Source: Saccharum officinarum
Taxonomy: Eukaryota; Streptophyta; Magnoliopsida; Poales; Poaceae
NCBI GenBank assembly: GCA_020631735.1
Contig: CM036162.1
Location: 93,730,401 to 93,794,400, forward strand
Direction: 5' to 3'
Length of the DNA: 64,000 nucleotides
Under the pieces are notes generated by a model. The model made no database searches. It was not told the DNA's origin and saw nothing but the letters and a program-made list of their open reading frames with translations. Made by a program: the position numbers and the translations under genes. This document shows positions 52,867 to 64,000 of the stretch, in pieces. Every line of letters starts with the position of its first letter. Position 1 is the stretch's first letter.

Positions 52867-53104
52867 AGTGGTATCAGAGACACCCTTCCTCGGCCCTTCC
52901 GTTCGTGCGGTCCTCAATCCATCGAATAATCTAACTGAGTCGGTCGGTCTAACTTGTCATAATCTGTGAGCTGCAGCATTGCTTCGAGATTCCGTAATTC
53001 CCCTCTCCGGATAGTTTGATTTGTGGCGGATTGCCATTCTGGATCGATTCGATTCATCCATCACCCACGACCACTACACCCGCTTGCAGCGACAACGAGG
53101 CGCC

Positions 53105-53242
53105 ATGAATCCCGAGTCGAAGCTGTTGCTCGATGAGCTTGACAAGCGGTTTGCCGCCGCCGACAAGCGATTCGACGGTCTGGAGCGCCAGATCCAGACC
53201 AACAACGACTCTGCCTCTACCAGCATCAAGGCCTTGGAGTAG
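53105..53242 (+). pseudogene. 5' fragment of gypsy gag
   Basis: A 45-codon frame, with heptad-like Leu and charged residues, opens after the primer-binding site and stops early at TAG. It is the start of the gag protein that continues at 59648. Confidence 0.65.
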
Positions 53243-56200
53243 GCTACCCAAGTCTTCGACGAGTGGTGTCCCTATAACAAAACCGACCAATTATACGAAA
53301 TTAAGTAAGAAAATCATCCGCTGGAGCAGACGATTTAGCAAACTTAAGCCCGTATAACCCGGTAGTCCATGAAATCACGAAGGATTTCAAACCAACTCTC
53401 ATACCAGCTAAGATCGTAATAAGTTTAGCGGTCACCATCACATATTACATAAAAGTTTGCATCACAGATACATCGGAGTTTAAACATAATTATTACAAAC
53501 CGAGTTCAAATAGAAAGTAGTGGAAGCAATTTGTTCAAATCAACACACACTCACATGGAGTTCGAAGTACAATGCCAGCTGATGATCATCTCCAACAAAA
53601 GCATTAGATGAGACGTAAGGAATGACCATTGCCTATGGTCCTAAGTATCACCTATCGCAGGATAAAGACAGTTGATACAGTAGCCGTAATACATCTACCC
53701 ATCTGTAACAAGTGGGAACAAAACCCTGAGTACGAGAAGGTACTCAGCTAGACTTACCCGACATAACTAAAAATAAAGTGACACCAAGGATTATGAAGGG
53801 CTTTATAGTGGTGTAGCTGACTCATTTGCAAAAAGATATTTTTAGCATTTCAAGAACCTTTTCCAAAAGCATTATGCCAAGTTAATCATTATTAACTTGT
53901 CGACTACATTTGCACCTATACTAGAGCAAGCATGTGATTAAGCAAATAATGATAACCAATGATCATTAACAACTTCCATAATGTCATATCCATTATAACT
54001 GTCCAAGTGTTCCATCAACATCATTACGATGAAGTAACTCAAGTCAAGTGTTCACTGTCTAGTGAACGATGGTGATTCGAATCGATTATTAACTAGCTGG
54101 TAATTTATTCCTTACACAAACCTCACTCACCCACTAAAATGAGGTATTGGTCACCGAATCAACTATCCAGGAAAAATCTCGAGTTTGCCAGGAACCACAT
54201 GTACCCGGGGGCCGACCGACTGCCTTTCGGTCTTATCATCGCGCCCCCGTGTCCTACCACACCATCTCCGGTACAGTGCGCTGCGGGCAATCCACTCGGC
54301 CCAAAATAATCTCCCAGCTTCGCGGTCGAAAGGTACGTTATTCGGCCAGCTAAATGTGAGGTATGCGTTTAACATGACCCGAGGCCCAACAACGGTCGGT
54401 CTTTAATCGACACAGACGAAAAGCACTATAGTCCGAAACCCTATAAGTCTTCGTCCGGTCTCAACTTTAAATTAACACTTAGTTATCTCGTGATGATATA
54501 ATTATCCGAGCAGATCCAGGTAACCACCTATAGCTCGCAGGTGACAGGAAATCACTCGACTTCTACCGGTCTAAGCCAGCTAAGCATTGACTCGACTGCG
54601 GATACCAGGGTAACAAGGATATAGTATACTAAGGTAAACAAGGTATAATGCAACAACGGTTGCAGACAACTCCTAAACGTAATGCATCAATTAAAGTAAA
54701 GCATTAATTAAATATTTGCAAACCGAGAGAGAAAATGCTTCGGGGCTTGCCTCTCTCGAAGGAACTCGGGCGGTGATCGGGGCACTCTGGAAGCTCCTCA
54801 ACATCTTCCTCGTCGGCTTCGGGCACCTCCTGTGGCTGCACCTTGAACTGCTCCTCGGGCTCCTCGGTTACGATGACTAGATTCTCTGTTTACGATCCTA
54901 TATGATACAGGTGCGTAAGTGATTATGCAAAAAGGTGCATCGGATGAAATGCACACAATGAATATGCTTGCATGCAAGATAGATGAGCATGATTTGCTTT
55001 AATGGGTAGAGTATAGTACAATTCTCATACAAGGTAGTCAACATCATCCAAGAACATGTACTATAAGTACATGTCATCTACTGCATTCTTTTCTACTGCT
55101 AACTATCATGTAGCCACACATAAGTACTGTCACACTAATACTACAACCACTGTACTCACATGCTAAGTCACAACATCAGGTTAAAATGCTTCAAAGATAC
55201 ACCAAAGGTTCACTAATTCCCTAAGCCTGCATAAGGCAAGATTTAATTAAACCCTAATTATCATTTGGTTTGAATAACAACATCTATTTTGGTAGCATAG
55301 AAAAATATTAGAAAATTACCATGACATAGTACTACTCTAAGTAGACTACCATAAAATTTTCATGACATTTAGATAAGTGGAATAGTGAAAGGTCCTAGAT
55401 GGCTAGAGGGGGGTGAATAGCCTATAAAAAATCCTACACGAACCACTAAGCAAACTTGTTAGAATAACAAACGGCGTAAAGTGAGTTTTGCTTAGCCTAT
55501 GGTTATGATGCAAGCCTCCTATCCACAAGTCTAGTAGATTATGATCTCTAGTTCACACAAGAGCTAATTCACTAATTTTACACTAGTGAGCAAGCTAACA
55601 ACACTACTAATAAAGCTACCACTAGAGCTACACAAGATAACCTAGTAAAGTAAATGCAAGAGAGTGGATTGTGATTCTTATACCGACGGTGGAGTGAAGA
55701 TATTGCCAATCACCAAGATGATATACAATCAATCAATATTGATAACAACACAATATGAAGACCAAACACCGGGAGACAAGAGACATAATATTTTTGTTCA
55801 CCCGGTGTTCACTTGTGCACCGACAAGCTACGTCACCGGTTGTGTCGACCAACACTTAGATAGTTTCTCGGTGTGACCCTCAAGTCACTTTCCCCTCAAG
55901 GCACGCCCGCAAGGCACCGTAAGACACCACTCTCAAGTGAGGTAACTCAATGACACGCGTAATGTATTAGAGTTATTTTTGGCACTCTGCCGAGGAAAGC
56001 ACAAGAACCTCTTACAATTAACCGGAGGTGGCCAAGAACAATCTCCTTCTCTTGCCAACACCTCCAACAATCTCCAAGCCAGCTTGGAGCGGTACTCTCC
56101 AAGAGTAACAAGAAATCCACTGGCTAAACCACCCACAAGTGCCACTAGATGCCCTTAAGCTATGCAATGCACTTTGGGATCACTCAATCTCACTTTTGAT

Positions 56201-56364
56201 TTGCAATCAAGCAAGAGAGATGAGTGAGAGGGAGAAGCTTTAGCTCAAAGGATGCACAAGAGTGTTAGAAATACCAAGAGTGCTCCCCAAGGGCCGACCA
56301 ATAAGTATTTATAAGCACCCCAAATAAATAGAGCCGTTATGCCATCACTGGGCATTTTTCGTGA

Positions 56365-56384
56365 GCGACAGACGCGTCTGTCGC
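56365..56384. repeat. Perfect 20-bp palindrome
   Basis: GCGACAGACGCGTCTGTCGC is identical to its reverse complement. Half-sites (GACAGACG, CGTCTGTCG) recur across the next 430 bp. Confidence 0.9.
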
Positions 56385-56641
56385 ACTACCGACAGACGCT
56401 GCACAGTGCATCTAACGCCACCCGAAGCCGCCACGTGTCCTCGAGCCTTTAAAAACCAACGGTCATGAACAGTAGCGACAGACGCATCCTTTGGTTTTGG
56501 CCTCAGCGTCCGTCGCGTCGAAGAACGCACTCCAGTAAGCCCCATTTCACGAAATCGATCGACAGACACGTCTGGTGCTCAGCACCACCGCGTATGTCGC
56601 CACCTCCGCTGCAAACCAATGCAAGGGCAGACCGATAGACA

Positions 56642-56800
56642 CGTCTGTCGCCCCCCGAGGCCGCGTTTGTCGCCCTCCGTGGCCGCATCTGTCGCCCCCG
56701 TGGTCGCGTCTGTCACCCTCGAGGCTGCGTCTGTCGCCCTCCGTGGCCGCGTCTGTCGCCCCCGTGGCCGCGTCTGTCGCCCCCGTGGCCGCGTCTGTCG
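56642..56800. repeat. GC-rich minisatellite with CGTCTGTCGCCCCCGTGGC units
   Basis: About seven head-to-tail units of 21-24 bp, each with C(G/A)TCTGTC followed by a GGCCG-like block. It lies inside the solo-LTR-like element and extends the palindrome half-site. Confidence 0.85.
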
Positions 56801-59647
56801 TAGTGTTTGTCACAGACCACCCGACGCTAAAACGGTCATATCTCTTAGCTTCGAACTCCGATTTCAATGATCTTAGATATTTTGAAAAGCTTACTCAGAG
56901 GGCTACACAGCCCACTAAAGCATTTGATCTAGTTCTCAATAGATCAAAGCAGTATTCCACTTAAAGAGCCATAAAAGAGTCCAAAGAACACCGAAAAACA
57001 TTTCTCTCTTCTCCAAGTTGATCAACACCAACACCAACACCTTCTCCTTTGCAAATGTGCCAATACCACCATGTGTAAAACACCATGTGCATGTGTGTTA
57101 GCATTTTCATAATCATTTTCAAAGGTTTTCCAGTTAGCTCACTAGGCCCTACATGCAATGCACTTCATGAATTCACCTAGTGGCACTCGTGCGTCGAGTA
57201 ACTGATAAGACTTCCCCTCTTAATAGTTTGGCTATCGATCCTAAACCACTCACACCCTCTATGGTGTCTTGAGTGCAAAACAAAATGGCTCTATGGTTAT
57301 ACCTTTGCCTTGAGCCCATTTTGTTTCTTCAAATGATATGATCCACTTTATATCATCACATGACCGTCTCGATCCATCGATCTTGACTTCACTTGCTCTT
57401 CACCGTTGCATCGGTCCGTCGGCTCCAAGTCTTGCTCAAGCTTCACCATCGCATGGTCCTTTGCTTTGAAGCCTCGACTTGCCCTTCACCTTCATAACCG
57501 GTCCATTGAGCCAATCCTTATCTTGGTCTTCATCATCTTGGTCACATGAGTCAATGTCATGTCTCATATTCAATGACCACCTTTATATAAATCATCCACT
57601 TAGATACAAAGGTTAGTCCTAGGTTTCATCAATTAGCCAAAACCAAACTAGGGACTTTCAAATAGCCTACACAAAAATGACAAGCTAGGGCCTAAATATA
57701 AGCATGAAAGTACTTTGACTACTCTAAGTATACTACCATAAAAATTTCATGGCATTTGGACAAATGGAATAGCCTACATAAAAATGACAAGTTAGGGCCT
57801 AAATATAAGCATGAAAGTACTTTGCATTATAAAAAGTAACAAACAACAAATTTCGTATTTTTTCTAGGTTCTACATAGTAAAAAATCATTGTACAAAAAT
57901 TATCACATGCATGTTTTATACAAATTTTGCTCTCTAGCAAAAATAACAAAATAAGCTAATAAAAGCACTTGAACTATACATCATAATTTTTCTACAGAAC
58001 ATACATGACATATATTTTTCATGTAAAGTACATCACTAAAGAAGATTAACAAAATTAGAACCATATTTTCCTGAGCTTTCTATGATTTATTATGCATTTC
58101 TCAAGAAAATAGCAATTTCAATAATTAAATAAAGCTCCACAGAAAAGTATCACAAATTCAACATGCAATATTTTTAAACCATATATCTAGTCATGAGGAT
58201 CACAACAAAATTTATTTCACCATTTTTAGAGCAAAAACGAGTACACAAACATTTTTCCCAACTATTTCTTTTCTCAAATAATAAAAGAAAAACAGAAAAC
58301 AATTTCTTATTGCTACTGGGCCGGCCCACGGGAACTGACTGGCCCATGGCTGCTTTCGGCCTCAGCAGAAGGGGTAGGAACGGGCGAGCCGGCCTGACTC
58401 GGCCTGCCGGCCCAAGGCCGAGCTCGGCCCAACAGAGCAGAGCCAGGGAGCGGCCATGCCACGCCGCGCTCATGGCGTCACAGCAGCGAGGGCAGCGGGC
58501 CGGCGGCCGTTGAAGGCCATGACAGGGCACGGCAGGGTGCACATGGGGTCCGCGAGAGGGAGGCGGACACAGGAAGGTGAACCAAAAAGAGAGAGAAGGA
58601 GCGGGGAAGCTCTGACCACGACGTGGTTGAGCGCGGCGGCTCCATGACCGGCGGCGAAGGAAACGCCCAAGACGGCTCTACCTGGCTCAATTGGTGAAGT
58701 TGCCGTGAGCACCGGATGTCGGAGAGCAAGGCGGAGAGGTGTGCTCGCGATTGCGGGCGCGGTGGACCACCGACGGCAAATTTTGCCGGCGGAGCGAGCG
58801 GTGGCGAGGGTAGTGCAGCCGTGTGCTCGGGGCGGGGCGAGGGAGAAGGTAGTGTGGAGAATTGGAGGAGGCAGGGAGGAGCGGAGCGTCTTGGTGGTTT
58901 TGAAAGGTGGCCATTGGCTCGATGGGGCCTGTGGGACGCCACCCGGCCGGCGATGCCGGCGCATGGCAGCCACGGGGCGGCCATGGCCTGCGCGCGGTCG
59001 GGCGAGCGCGCGCGGGCGAGCGCGCGCGGGCGCGCGGGCGCAGATGGGGCCGAGATGGGCCGGGGAGAAGCGCAGGCGCATGGGAAGAAAGCCGGGCCGG
59101 CTTTGTCAAGTAGGCCGAAAGGGTGGCGGCAGCCCGATAAGCTGAAAGGAAAGTTTTCCAAATTTTATTTTCAAATAAATTTCAAATAACAGTTTCAAAT
59201 CACATTTTGAGCAAGAAGATGACCTTTTCTAGAAATGTCCCAAAAATGAAAGTTGCTTAGAATTTAATCCTCTACAACTTTGCTTTGGAGACCAACTAAA
59301 AATTCTGCATAGATTTTGAATTGGGATGTAAAAGCTAAATATGAAGGGGTTTTTTTGACTAATTTCAAGAATGTTTTTAAAAGCATATTTTGCCAAATGT
59401 TTTGAATACAAAATTTGCTCTAAATTGCATGATAAATATTTCTAAGTGATGTGCATTTATCACCAAACATGTTTTGTTGATCTAGCTATCATAATTAGGG
59501 CAAAAATAAATCTAACATGTGTATGCAACATTCATGTTTCATAGTAATGTTTCAATCATTATTTCATGCGATGCTAATGGATGCATGACAATGCTTATGC
59601 TCATGTTTTGCATGTGTTAAATGCATGCGTAACACCAGGGTGTTACA

Positions 59648-60263
59648 ATCCTGGCATCGAAGGCGTCGTCGATGACTTAAAGATCAAGATCGACAAGTTA
59701 TCGACACTAAAGATGGAGGTCGGCAAGATATCCAAGTACTGGGAGCATTCCATGGTCGACTTAGCCACACCGGCTCCGGGCGTCTTCACTTCTGCCCCAG
59801 CATCGCCGAACGCCATCCTCACCGAGGTCAAGTCTGCCACCCCAAGCGAGTCCATGCCTGCTCTCGGCGATGACTTCACGGCTGTCCCATGCTCATCTGC
59901 GGGATGCATAGTTGATCGGCCCAATGGGCACCGCGTTGATCTTCAGAAGGTGACCACTCTAATTCCACCTCCCAGCAAGGGTACTTCGCCTTGCCAGTCA
60001 CCTTCTCCCCTTCCCCTACTATGTCGTCCACCGCGTCCACCTCCACCGCCACATCTGGGTAATCACTGGGAGTCGAGTTACCAGGGGCAGCGAGGATGGC
60101 CATACTGACAAGCTTCCCAAGTTTGACTTCCCTCGGTTTGATGGAGATCATCCTAAGCTATGGATCAAACAAGCCATCCATTACTTCGAGTAGTATCGAG
60201 TGGAGTCTGTTGTGTGGGTTCAGGCTGCCACTATGCATTTCCATGGCTCAGTGAAATGTTGGC
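59648..60263 (+). pseudogene. Continuation of gypsy gag after the insertion
   Basis: The frame resumes with GIEGVVDDLKIKIDKLSTLK to about 60100, then moves to another frame that encodes LPKFDFPRFDGDHPKLWIKQ, a stop TAG after HYFE, and ATMHFHGSVKCWL. Such gag proteins package element RNA; this one is non-functional. Confidence 0.7.
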
Positions 60264-63090
60264 TGTAACACCCCTGGTGTTACGACCTTGCTTAGCACCT
60301 AGGTTAAGACCTAAGGGGAATTGCCGAACGAGTTTCTCTGATTTTAAATTTGAAATGCATATGAAATGATAAACGAACCGTATGTGACTTCACCTTGTGG
60401 CTGAGAAAAATCAAAATAAGTATTGTAAGTTAGATTTCTTAATGCGTAAACGTTCTAATGAAAACCATAGCAAGAAAGGTAGAATAAATAGTGTTAATCG
60501 TTGGCACGAAAACAATTTCTATAAGCAAAAATAAAATATAACTTGAGCAAGTTAGGTATATGAAAGTGCAACTTTAATTTTGGAAAATAATATGGTTGGT
60601 TAGTATTTTTGGGAGCTCAGGAATCCAACCGAATTTAGGATAAGTCATTTTTGTTAAGTCCATAAACATACGAGCTTATAATTAAAAGCGCCATTTTCGG
60701 CGAATTATATTGAGCAAAAAAATGAAATAGCGTTTAAATATTTTGTTCCTAGGGGTTAGTATGGAGTGTGAACTAATGCATGAGATATTTGTTGGTTGAA
60801 GTTAATAGGATTTAGACCATTTTAAAATTATGAGAAAAGAGTTGATGGCTGCTGATTCCAATTGAAATCCTTAGCCCTTCTAAGTCTAAAAGGTAATAGA
60901 CAATGTCATTTTGGTAATCGATTTCTGAAAAAAATTAGTTAAACATCATAGCCATGTTTTGGCACTGTTGATTACACTTAGGTGTGATCCTTGTAGTGGG
61001 ACAGTTGGTGGAGGGGTTGGAGTTAGTTAAGGCCATGCAAAAATTGCTGTAAGTCTGCTAATAATCTTGTTGCGTGGTCTGTTCTTGCTCTAGCTCCATC
61101 TTTGAGAAAGCCAGGTCGGCATCGCTCTATCTCCCTCTCTGGTCGTCCTTTTTATCGTGATTTTGTTTCCTTGGGAAGCTATTAGGGCCATCTTGAGGGC
61201 AGAGGAGTTGGTTTGGTCTCAACCAAGCTAAGTATGTGTTGGTGCGCTCTTTAAAATGTGTGTAGGGCACGGGTTCATTCTTTTGGCCTCGTGGCCACGA
61301 TCACCGCGCCGTCTGTCGCACGTGCGTGCGCCCAGTCGCTGCTAGCACTGCTGCCTCCTTTGTGCTAGTGCCTCTCCATGCTTGGCCTGATGTGGGCCGG
61401 TTCGGCTGGCTACGAGCTGCCCTGTGTTGCCGCGCTTGGGAGGCCGGCCGCTATGCCATGTGTGGGGCCGAGTGGAGGCCGCAACTGTTGTTGCGTGGCC
61501 ATCTTGGCTCTCGCCCAGCCCTCCATCCCACCTAACACGTTAAGCCTTGGCGTACGTCGTTGTCACCATGTCTAGTCACTGGCTCGGGCACAACGTCGAT
61601 GGGATGCCGCCCTGCCCTGCTTGTTTCCGCTAGCCGACGTCGATGACCCCCGCTCAGGCCTGGCCATGACGAGTCAAGCACGTCCCGCCAAGGCCTCCGT
61701 TGTCGCGTTAGTTGTGCACATGCTTGTGTTGCCGCTATCGGCCAGAGCCACCCACCTTAATTGCTCGACTCGCCCGTGTGACCTCCCCCACCCACACCAC
61801 GCAGAGCCACCGTCCCTCCCCTCCCTAATCACCGATTCATGCTTCGCGATGCTATTCGTCGCGCTAGTGGGTGGTATAGGTAGTCGGCTAGGTGCCCTGT
61901 TTGCCTTAAGCTCGACCAAGCATTACCGACCACCTATTTCGCATGCTCCTCGCCGCTGGTCACGTGTGCCACCAAGTTGGTAGGTTGGGAGGTATGGCCC
62001 GTGTGGTCGATAGCAATTCGATTGCTTGTGCCCTTGAACTCACCGCGACCCCCTCTTTCCGATGCTCGCGTTATCTTGACCGGACCGACCGTCGGTGATG
62101 AGGTGACGCGAGGATGCCAGCTCGGAGCGTCGCCGCGCGGTGCGGGCGCACGTGGCCAGAGTTCCTCGGCCTTCCTCTACCTCAACCGGTTGCACGACCG
62201 TCCTCGTGGTAAGCCACTCCTGCTCTCCCGCAGTCTCTACTATCTTGCTAGCCCGTATGCTCACTGGAACGGACGCACCGCCATGGCAGGTGCTCTGCCA
62301 ACGTGGACTGCTTGAGGGGATCCACCGTTTAGCTTCTACTCATCGCCTAGGGTTCTGTTTGTGCTCCTTGATGCTCGTTGGCCTGTTAGTTTGGCTGGTC
62401 CCTCGCTTATTTGGCCGGAGTAGAGGCGCAGTGTCGGCCAGAGCCGACCAGCGTGCGCAGGGTCATCGTGGACCGCCCTGTTGTGAAGGCAGCACTTCGC
62501 GGGGTGTTTGGTGCAAAGTCTAAGTCTATTGAAATAGTGCTACGCTGAGTCACTTGATTTACTAAAAGTGCATGTCCTCTTCTGCAAAAGCACAGGCATG
62601 CACGCGGGCTCCTCGCCACATGCCGCTTGCTGGACCGGCCTGTTGCCGCATGGCCGCCCCCGCACGGGCCGCAGGGAGCGTTGGGCCGAATGGATGACGA
62701 CTGCCCTTTTTCTTTTTCTGAAAATATTTTCTTATTTATTTCTAAAACAAACTTGCCGATTTAATATAAATTTGTGTAGCTATCCAAAAATTGTGAAACC
62801 AATTATATTAGATTCCTAAAATCATGATCTAGCTATTAGTGTACTTGGTTCACATAGCTCTAGGATATTTCTAGGTTGCCTTAAATATTTTAACATGCTT
62901 AATATTAGTAAAAATGTAAACTTGTAGGAATTTTTGTGAGAAAATAGTGTTAGTGTTGACTCTGAAAATTTTACAATAGATCCCTAATATTATTAGCTAC
63001 TCATTGTAAATTTTGTAGCTCCATAATAATTAATTTGTTAGGGTAGCTAATGAACCCTAATTTGAATATATGTGTTTAATCGATAAAGTG
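60264..63090 (+). mobile_element. Second copy of the TGTAACACC repeat family, inserted in gag
   Basis: It starts TGTAACACCCCTGGTGTTAC directly after the gag codons GTG AAA TGT TGG, in the opposite orientation to the element at 53267-59647. The organisation is similar: AT-rich flanks around a GC-rich core (61250-62700). I see no recognisable protein motif. Its right end is not reached, because another LTR begins at 63091. Confidence 0.5.
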
Positions 63091-64000
63091 TGTCAGTGTT
63101 CGGACCGAGGGGGTCTAAACCGATGAGTAAATGCTGCGTGTCTCTTTCCTGGATGGTGATGCAAGGAGAACACACGGGGGTTTATCCTGGTTCGGGCAAA
63201 AGAAGGCCCTACGTCCAGCGGGGGGGAGAGGTTTGTATTTCCTTGCACCGAGGTGCTCGTGTAGGGGTTACAAGCATGCGAGAGAGGGTGTCGAGCCCAA
63301 GTCTCAAAGAGAAAAGAGGAAAAAGGCGGTTGCTTGAGATGTCGATTTCTTGTTTTGTTTTTTCATTCCGTCTTCGTCCCCCTCCTCCGTTGAACCCTGG
63401 CCTGCCCTTTTATAGGGTGAGAGGAGGCCAAGACGACGGGGAGCCTTGAGGTGATGTTTTGTCGATTCTCGTTGAGTTGACTGTAGCGACGTGCCTTGGG
63501 AATGGCCAGCCATCCCTAGACACCCTGACGTTGTGGGAGACAAGATGGCAAAATGACCCAGAGCGCCATGCCATACCGTCCTTTGAACTAAGTCGAGCGT
63601 CGAGGCTGGGTCGACGCCGGGTCGAGGCCGGATGGATAAGGCCGAATCCCCGATATCGCGGAGAACGGGCCTTGTCTTATCCTCCCTCGAGGGTGATTGA
63701 TGGTGAACAGTGCGCGGTAAGGTGGGTATAGTGACGGGTTTCACCTCCCATCACGGGATGGGCGGCAAAACAGTGAGATCTGACACGGGTATTGTTCCCA
63801 CGTCGATCCTGGCCGCAGCCATGCCGATAGGTGGTAGTAGGTAACCGCATTGAATGCTATGGCTTTTGTCCCGGGGTAGGTAAAGAAAAGGTGTCGAGGT
63901 GCTCGGTCTGGGCTCACGCGAGTCAGAGTTCTCCCCAGCGGGCGGTCGAGCCTCGCGCGGGTCAGAGCGCTGTCGAAGTACCTTGCGGCACGGGATGGGG
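63091..64000 (+). repeat. Start of another LTR, running off the window
   Basis: A change in composition begins at TGTCAGTGTTCGGACCGAGG. The following sequence (TTTATCCTGGTTCGGGC, then a GC-rich stretch with TTTTATAGGGTGAGAGGAGG near 63410) has the look of a grass retrotransposon LTR. Neither the far end nor a duplication is in the window. Confidence 0.45.

Larger units (their letters stand above)
55386..57660 (+). mobile_element. Solo-LTR-like element of 2275 bp
   Basis: The ends TGAAAGGTCCTAG and CTAGGGACTTTCA are inverted with two mismatches, and a perfect 5-bp duplication AATAG flanks it (55381-55385, 57661-57665). TG...CA ends with a 5-bp duplication point to an LTR, and the absence of a second LTR or internal region to a solo LTR or a non-coding LTR element. 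The GAGGGGGGTGAATAGCC word near the start is common in grass repeats. A related copy forms the left edge of the window. Confidence 0.85.
55330..57825. repeat. Tandem duplication of about 108 bp, one copy split by an insertion
   Basis: The first copy (55330-55385 plus 57666-57717) and second copy (57718-57825) share ACTACTCTAAGTA, ACTACCATAAAA, GGAATAGCCTACA and TATAAGCATGAAAGTACTTT. The younger element at 55386-57660 entered the first copy. Confidence 0.85.
53267..59647 (-). mobile_element. Large LTR-like insertion, split by a younger element
   Basis: It interrupts the gag frame. The ends are TGTCCCTATAAC on the left and CACCAGGGTGTTACA on the right, so TG...CA. Its minus-strand start TGTAACACCCTGGTGTTACG is shared with the element at 60264. 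Without the nested 2.28 kb insertion it is about 4.1 kb. It has no ORF of recognisable function; the GC-rich frames at 58170-59190 are not conserved coding. It may be a solo LTR or a non-coding LTR element. A clean target duplication is not visible (GAGTGG on the left, ATCCT on the right), so a boundary may have been lost. Confidence 0.55.
52867..60263 (+). mobile_element. Gypsy-like LTR retrotransposon, gag region, interrupted by later insertions
   Basis: After the primer-binding site, a gag frame starts at ATG 53105 (MNPESKLLLDELDKRF, coiled-coil-like) and meets a stop at 53240-53242. It is interrupted at 53267 and resumes at 59648 with GIEGVVDDLKIKIDKL, later PKFDFPRFDGDHPKLWIK and ATMHFHGSVKCWL, characteristic of plant gypsy gag proteins. 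A TAG stop (near 60190) and a frame change near 60100 also break it. It is interrupted again at 60264. The pol part and 3' LTR lie beyond the window or are lost. Confidence 0.75.

Noticed and set aside
56642..56800. Regular repeats that might suggest a CRISPR-like array
   Set aside because: Units are contiguous with no spacers, in a plant retroelement; this is a minisatellite.
58170..59190. Long frames on both strands in a GC-rich block
   Set aside because: Part of a non-coding LTR-like insertion; composition explains the lack of stops and no motif is recognisable.
61326..62523. Several frames of 65-127 codons
   Set aside because: GC-rich core of an LTR-like element, no recognisable domain, fragmented frames.

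Overview
The window is nuclear DNA of a grass. The best guess is an Andropogoneae species such as sorghum: all four host genes have clear plant families and GT-AG introns, there are dense small MITEs of the GGCCTTGTTTAGTTCC type, a GC-rich 5' end on each gene, and nested LTR retrotransposons. The species is inference; the grass assignment is secure. Nothing here is bacterial or viral, and there is no CRISPR array, operon or tRNA gene that I can see.

Four host genes lie on the + strand. (1) 3521-21266 is a C2-GRAM-VASt protein like BAGP1, 18 exons, 595 aa. Its 11.1 kb intron 8 holds two complete LTR retrotransposons, a broken chromovirus on the minus strand (6493-11996) and a copia element on the plus strand with LTRs of only about 100 bp (12412-17170). 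(2) 31155-35473 is a DUF936 protein with 4 coding exons, a SINE in intron 3 and an apparent 1-base deletion in its last exon. (3) 37282-44178 is a glyoxalase II (hydroxyacylglutathione hydrolase), 8 exons; intron 3 carries a full-length RTE-type LINE on the minus strand with one uninterrupted ORF. (4) 45726-50441 is a 3beta-HSD/reticulon fusion protein, 10 exons, 573 aa, lacking the usual YxxxK catalytic pair; its intron 5 carries a 1.28 kb hAT derivative with a long AT microsatellite and a 44-bp fragment of the same RTE LINE family.

The left edge (1-2045) is the end of an LTR-like repeat joined to a degenerate LINE. A fold-back Mutator-like element (2376-3324, 9-bp duplication) sits just upstream of gene 1. 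The intergenic stretch 21.5-27.6 kb is mostly a cluster of related Tourist-like MITEs, two of them forming an inverted pair. The right part (52.4-64.0 kb) is a nested pile: a gypsy-like element whose gag is interrupted at two points by members of one large repeat family in opposite orientations. One of these is in turn split by a 2.3 kb solo-LTR-like element, and the other by an LTR that runs off the window.

I found no new multi-gene system. The most informative points are the insertion events whose boundaries and target-site duplications can be read directly, the intact LINE ORF, the signs of C-to-T decay in the chromovirus, and the lost catalytic motif and frameshift in two host genes.
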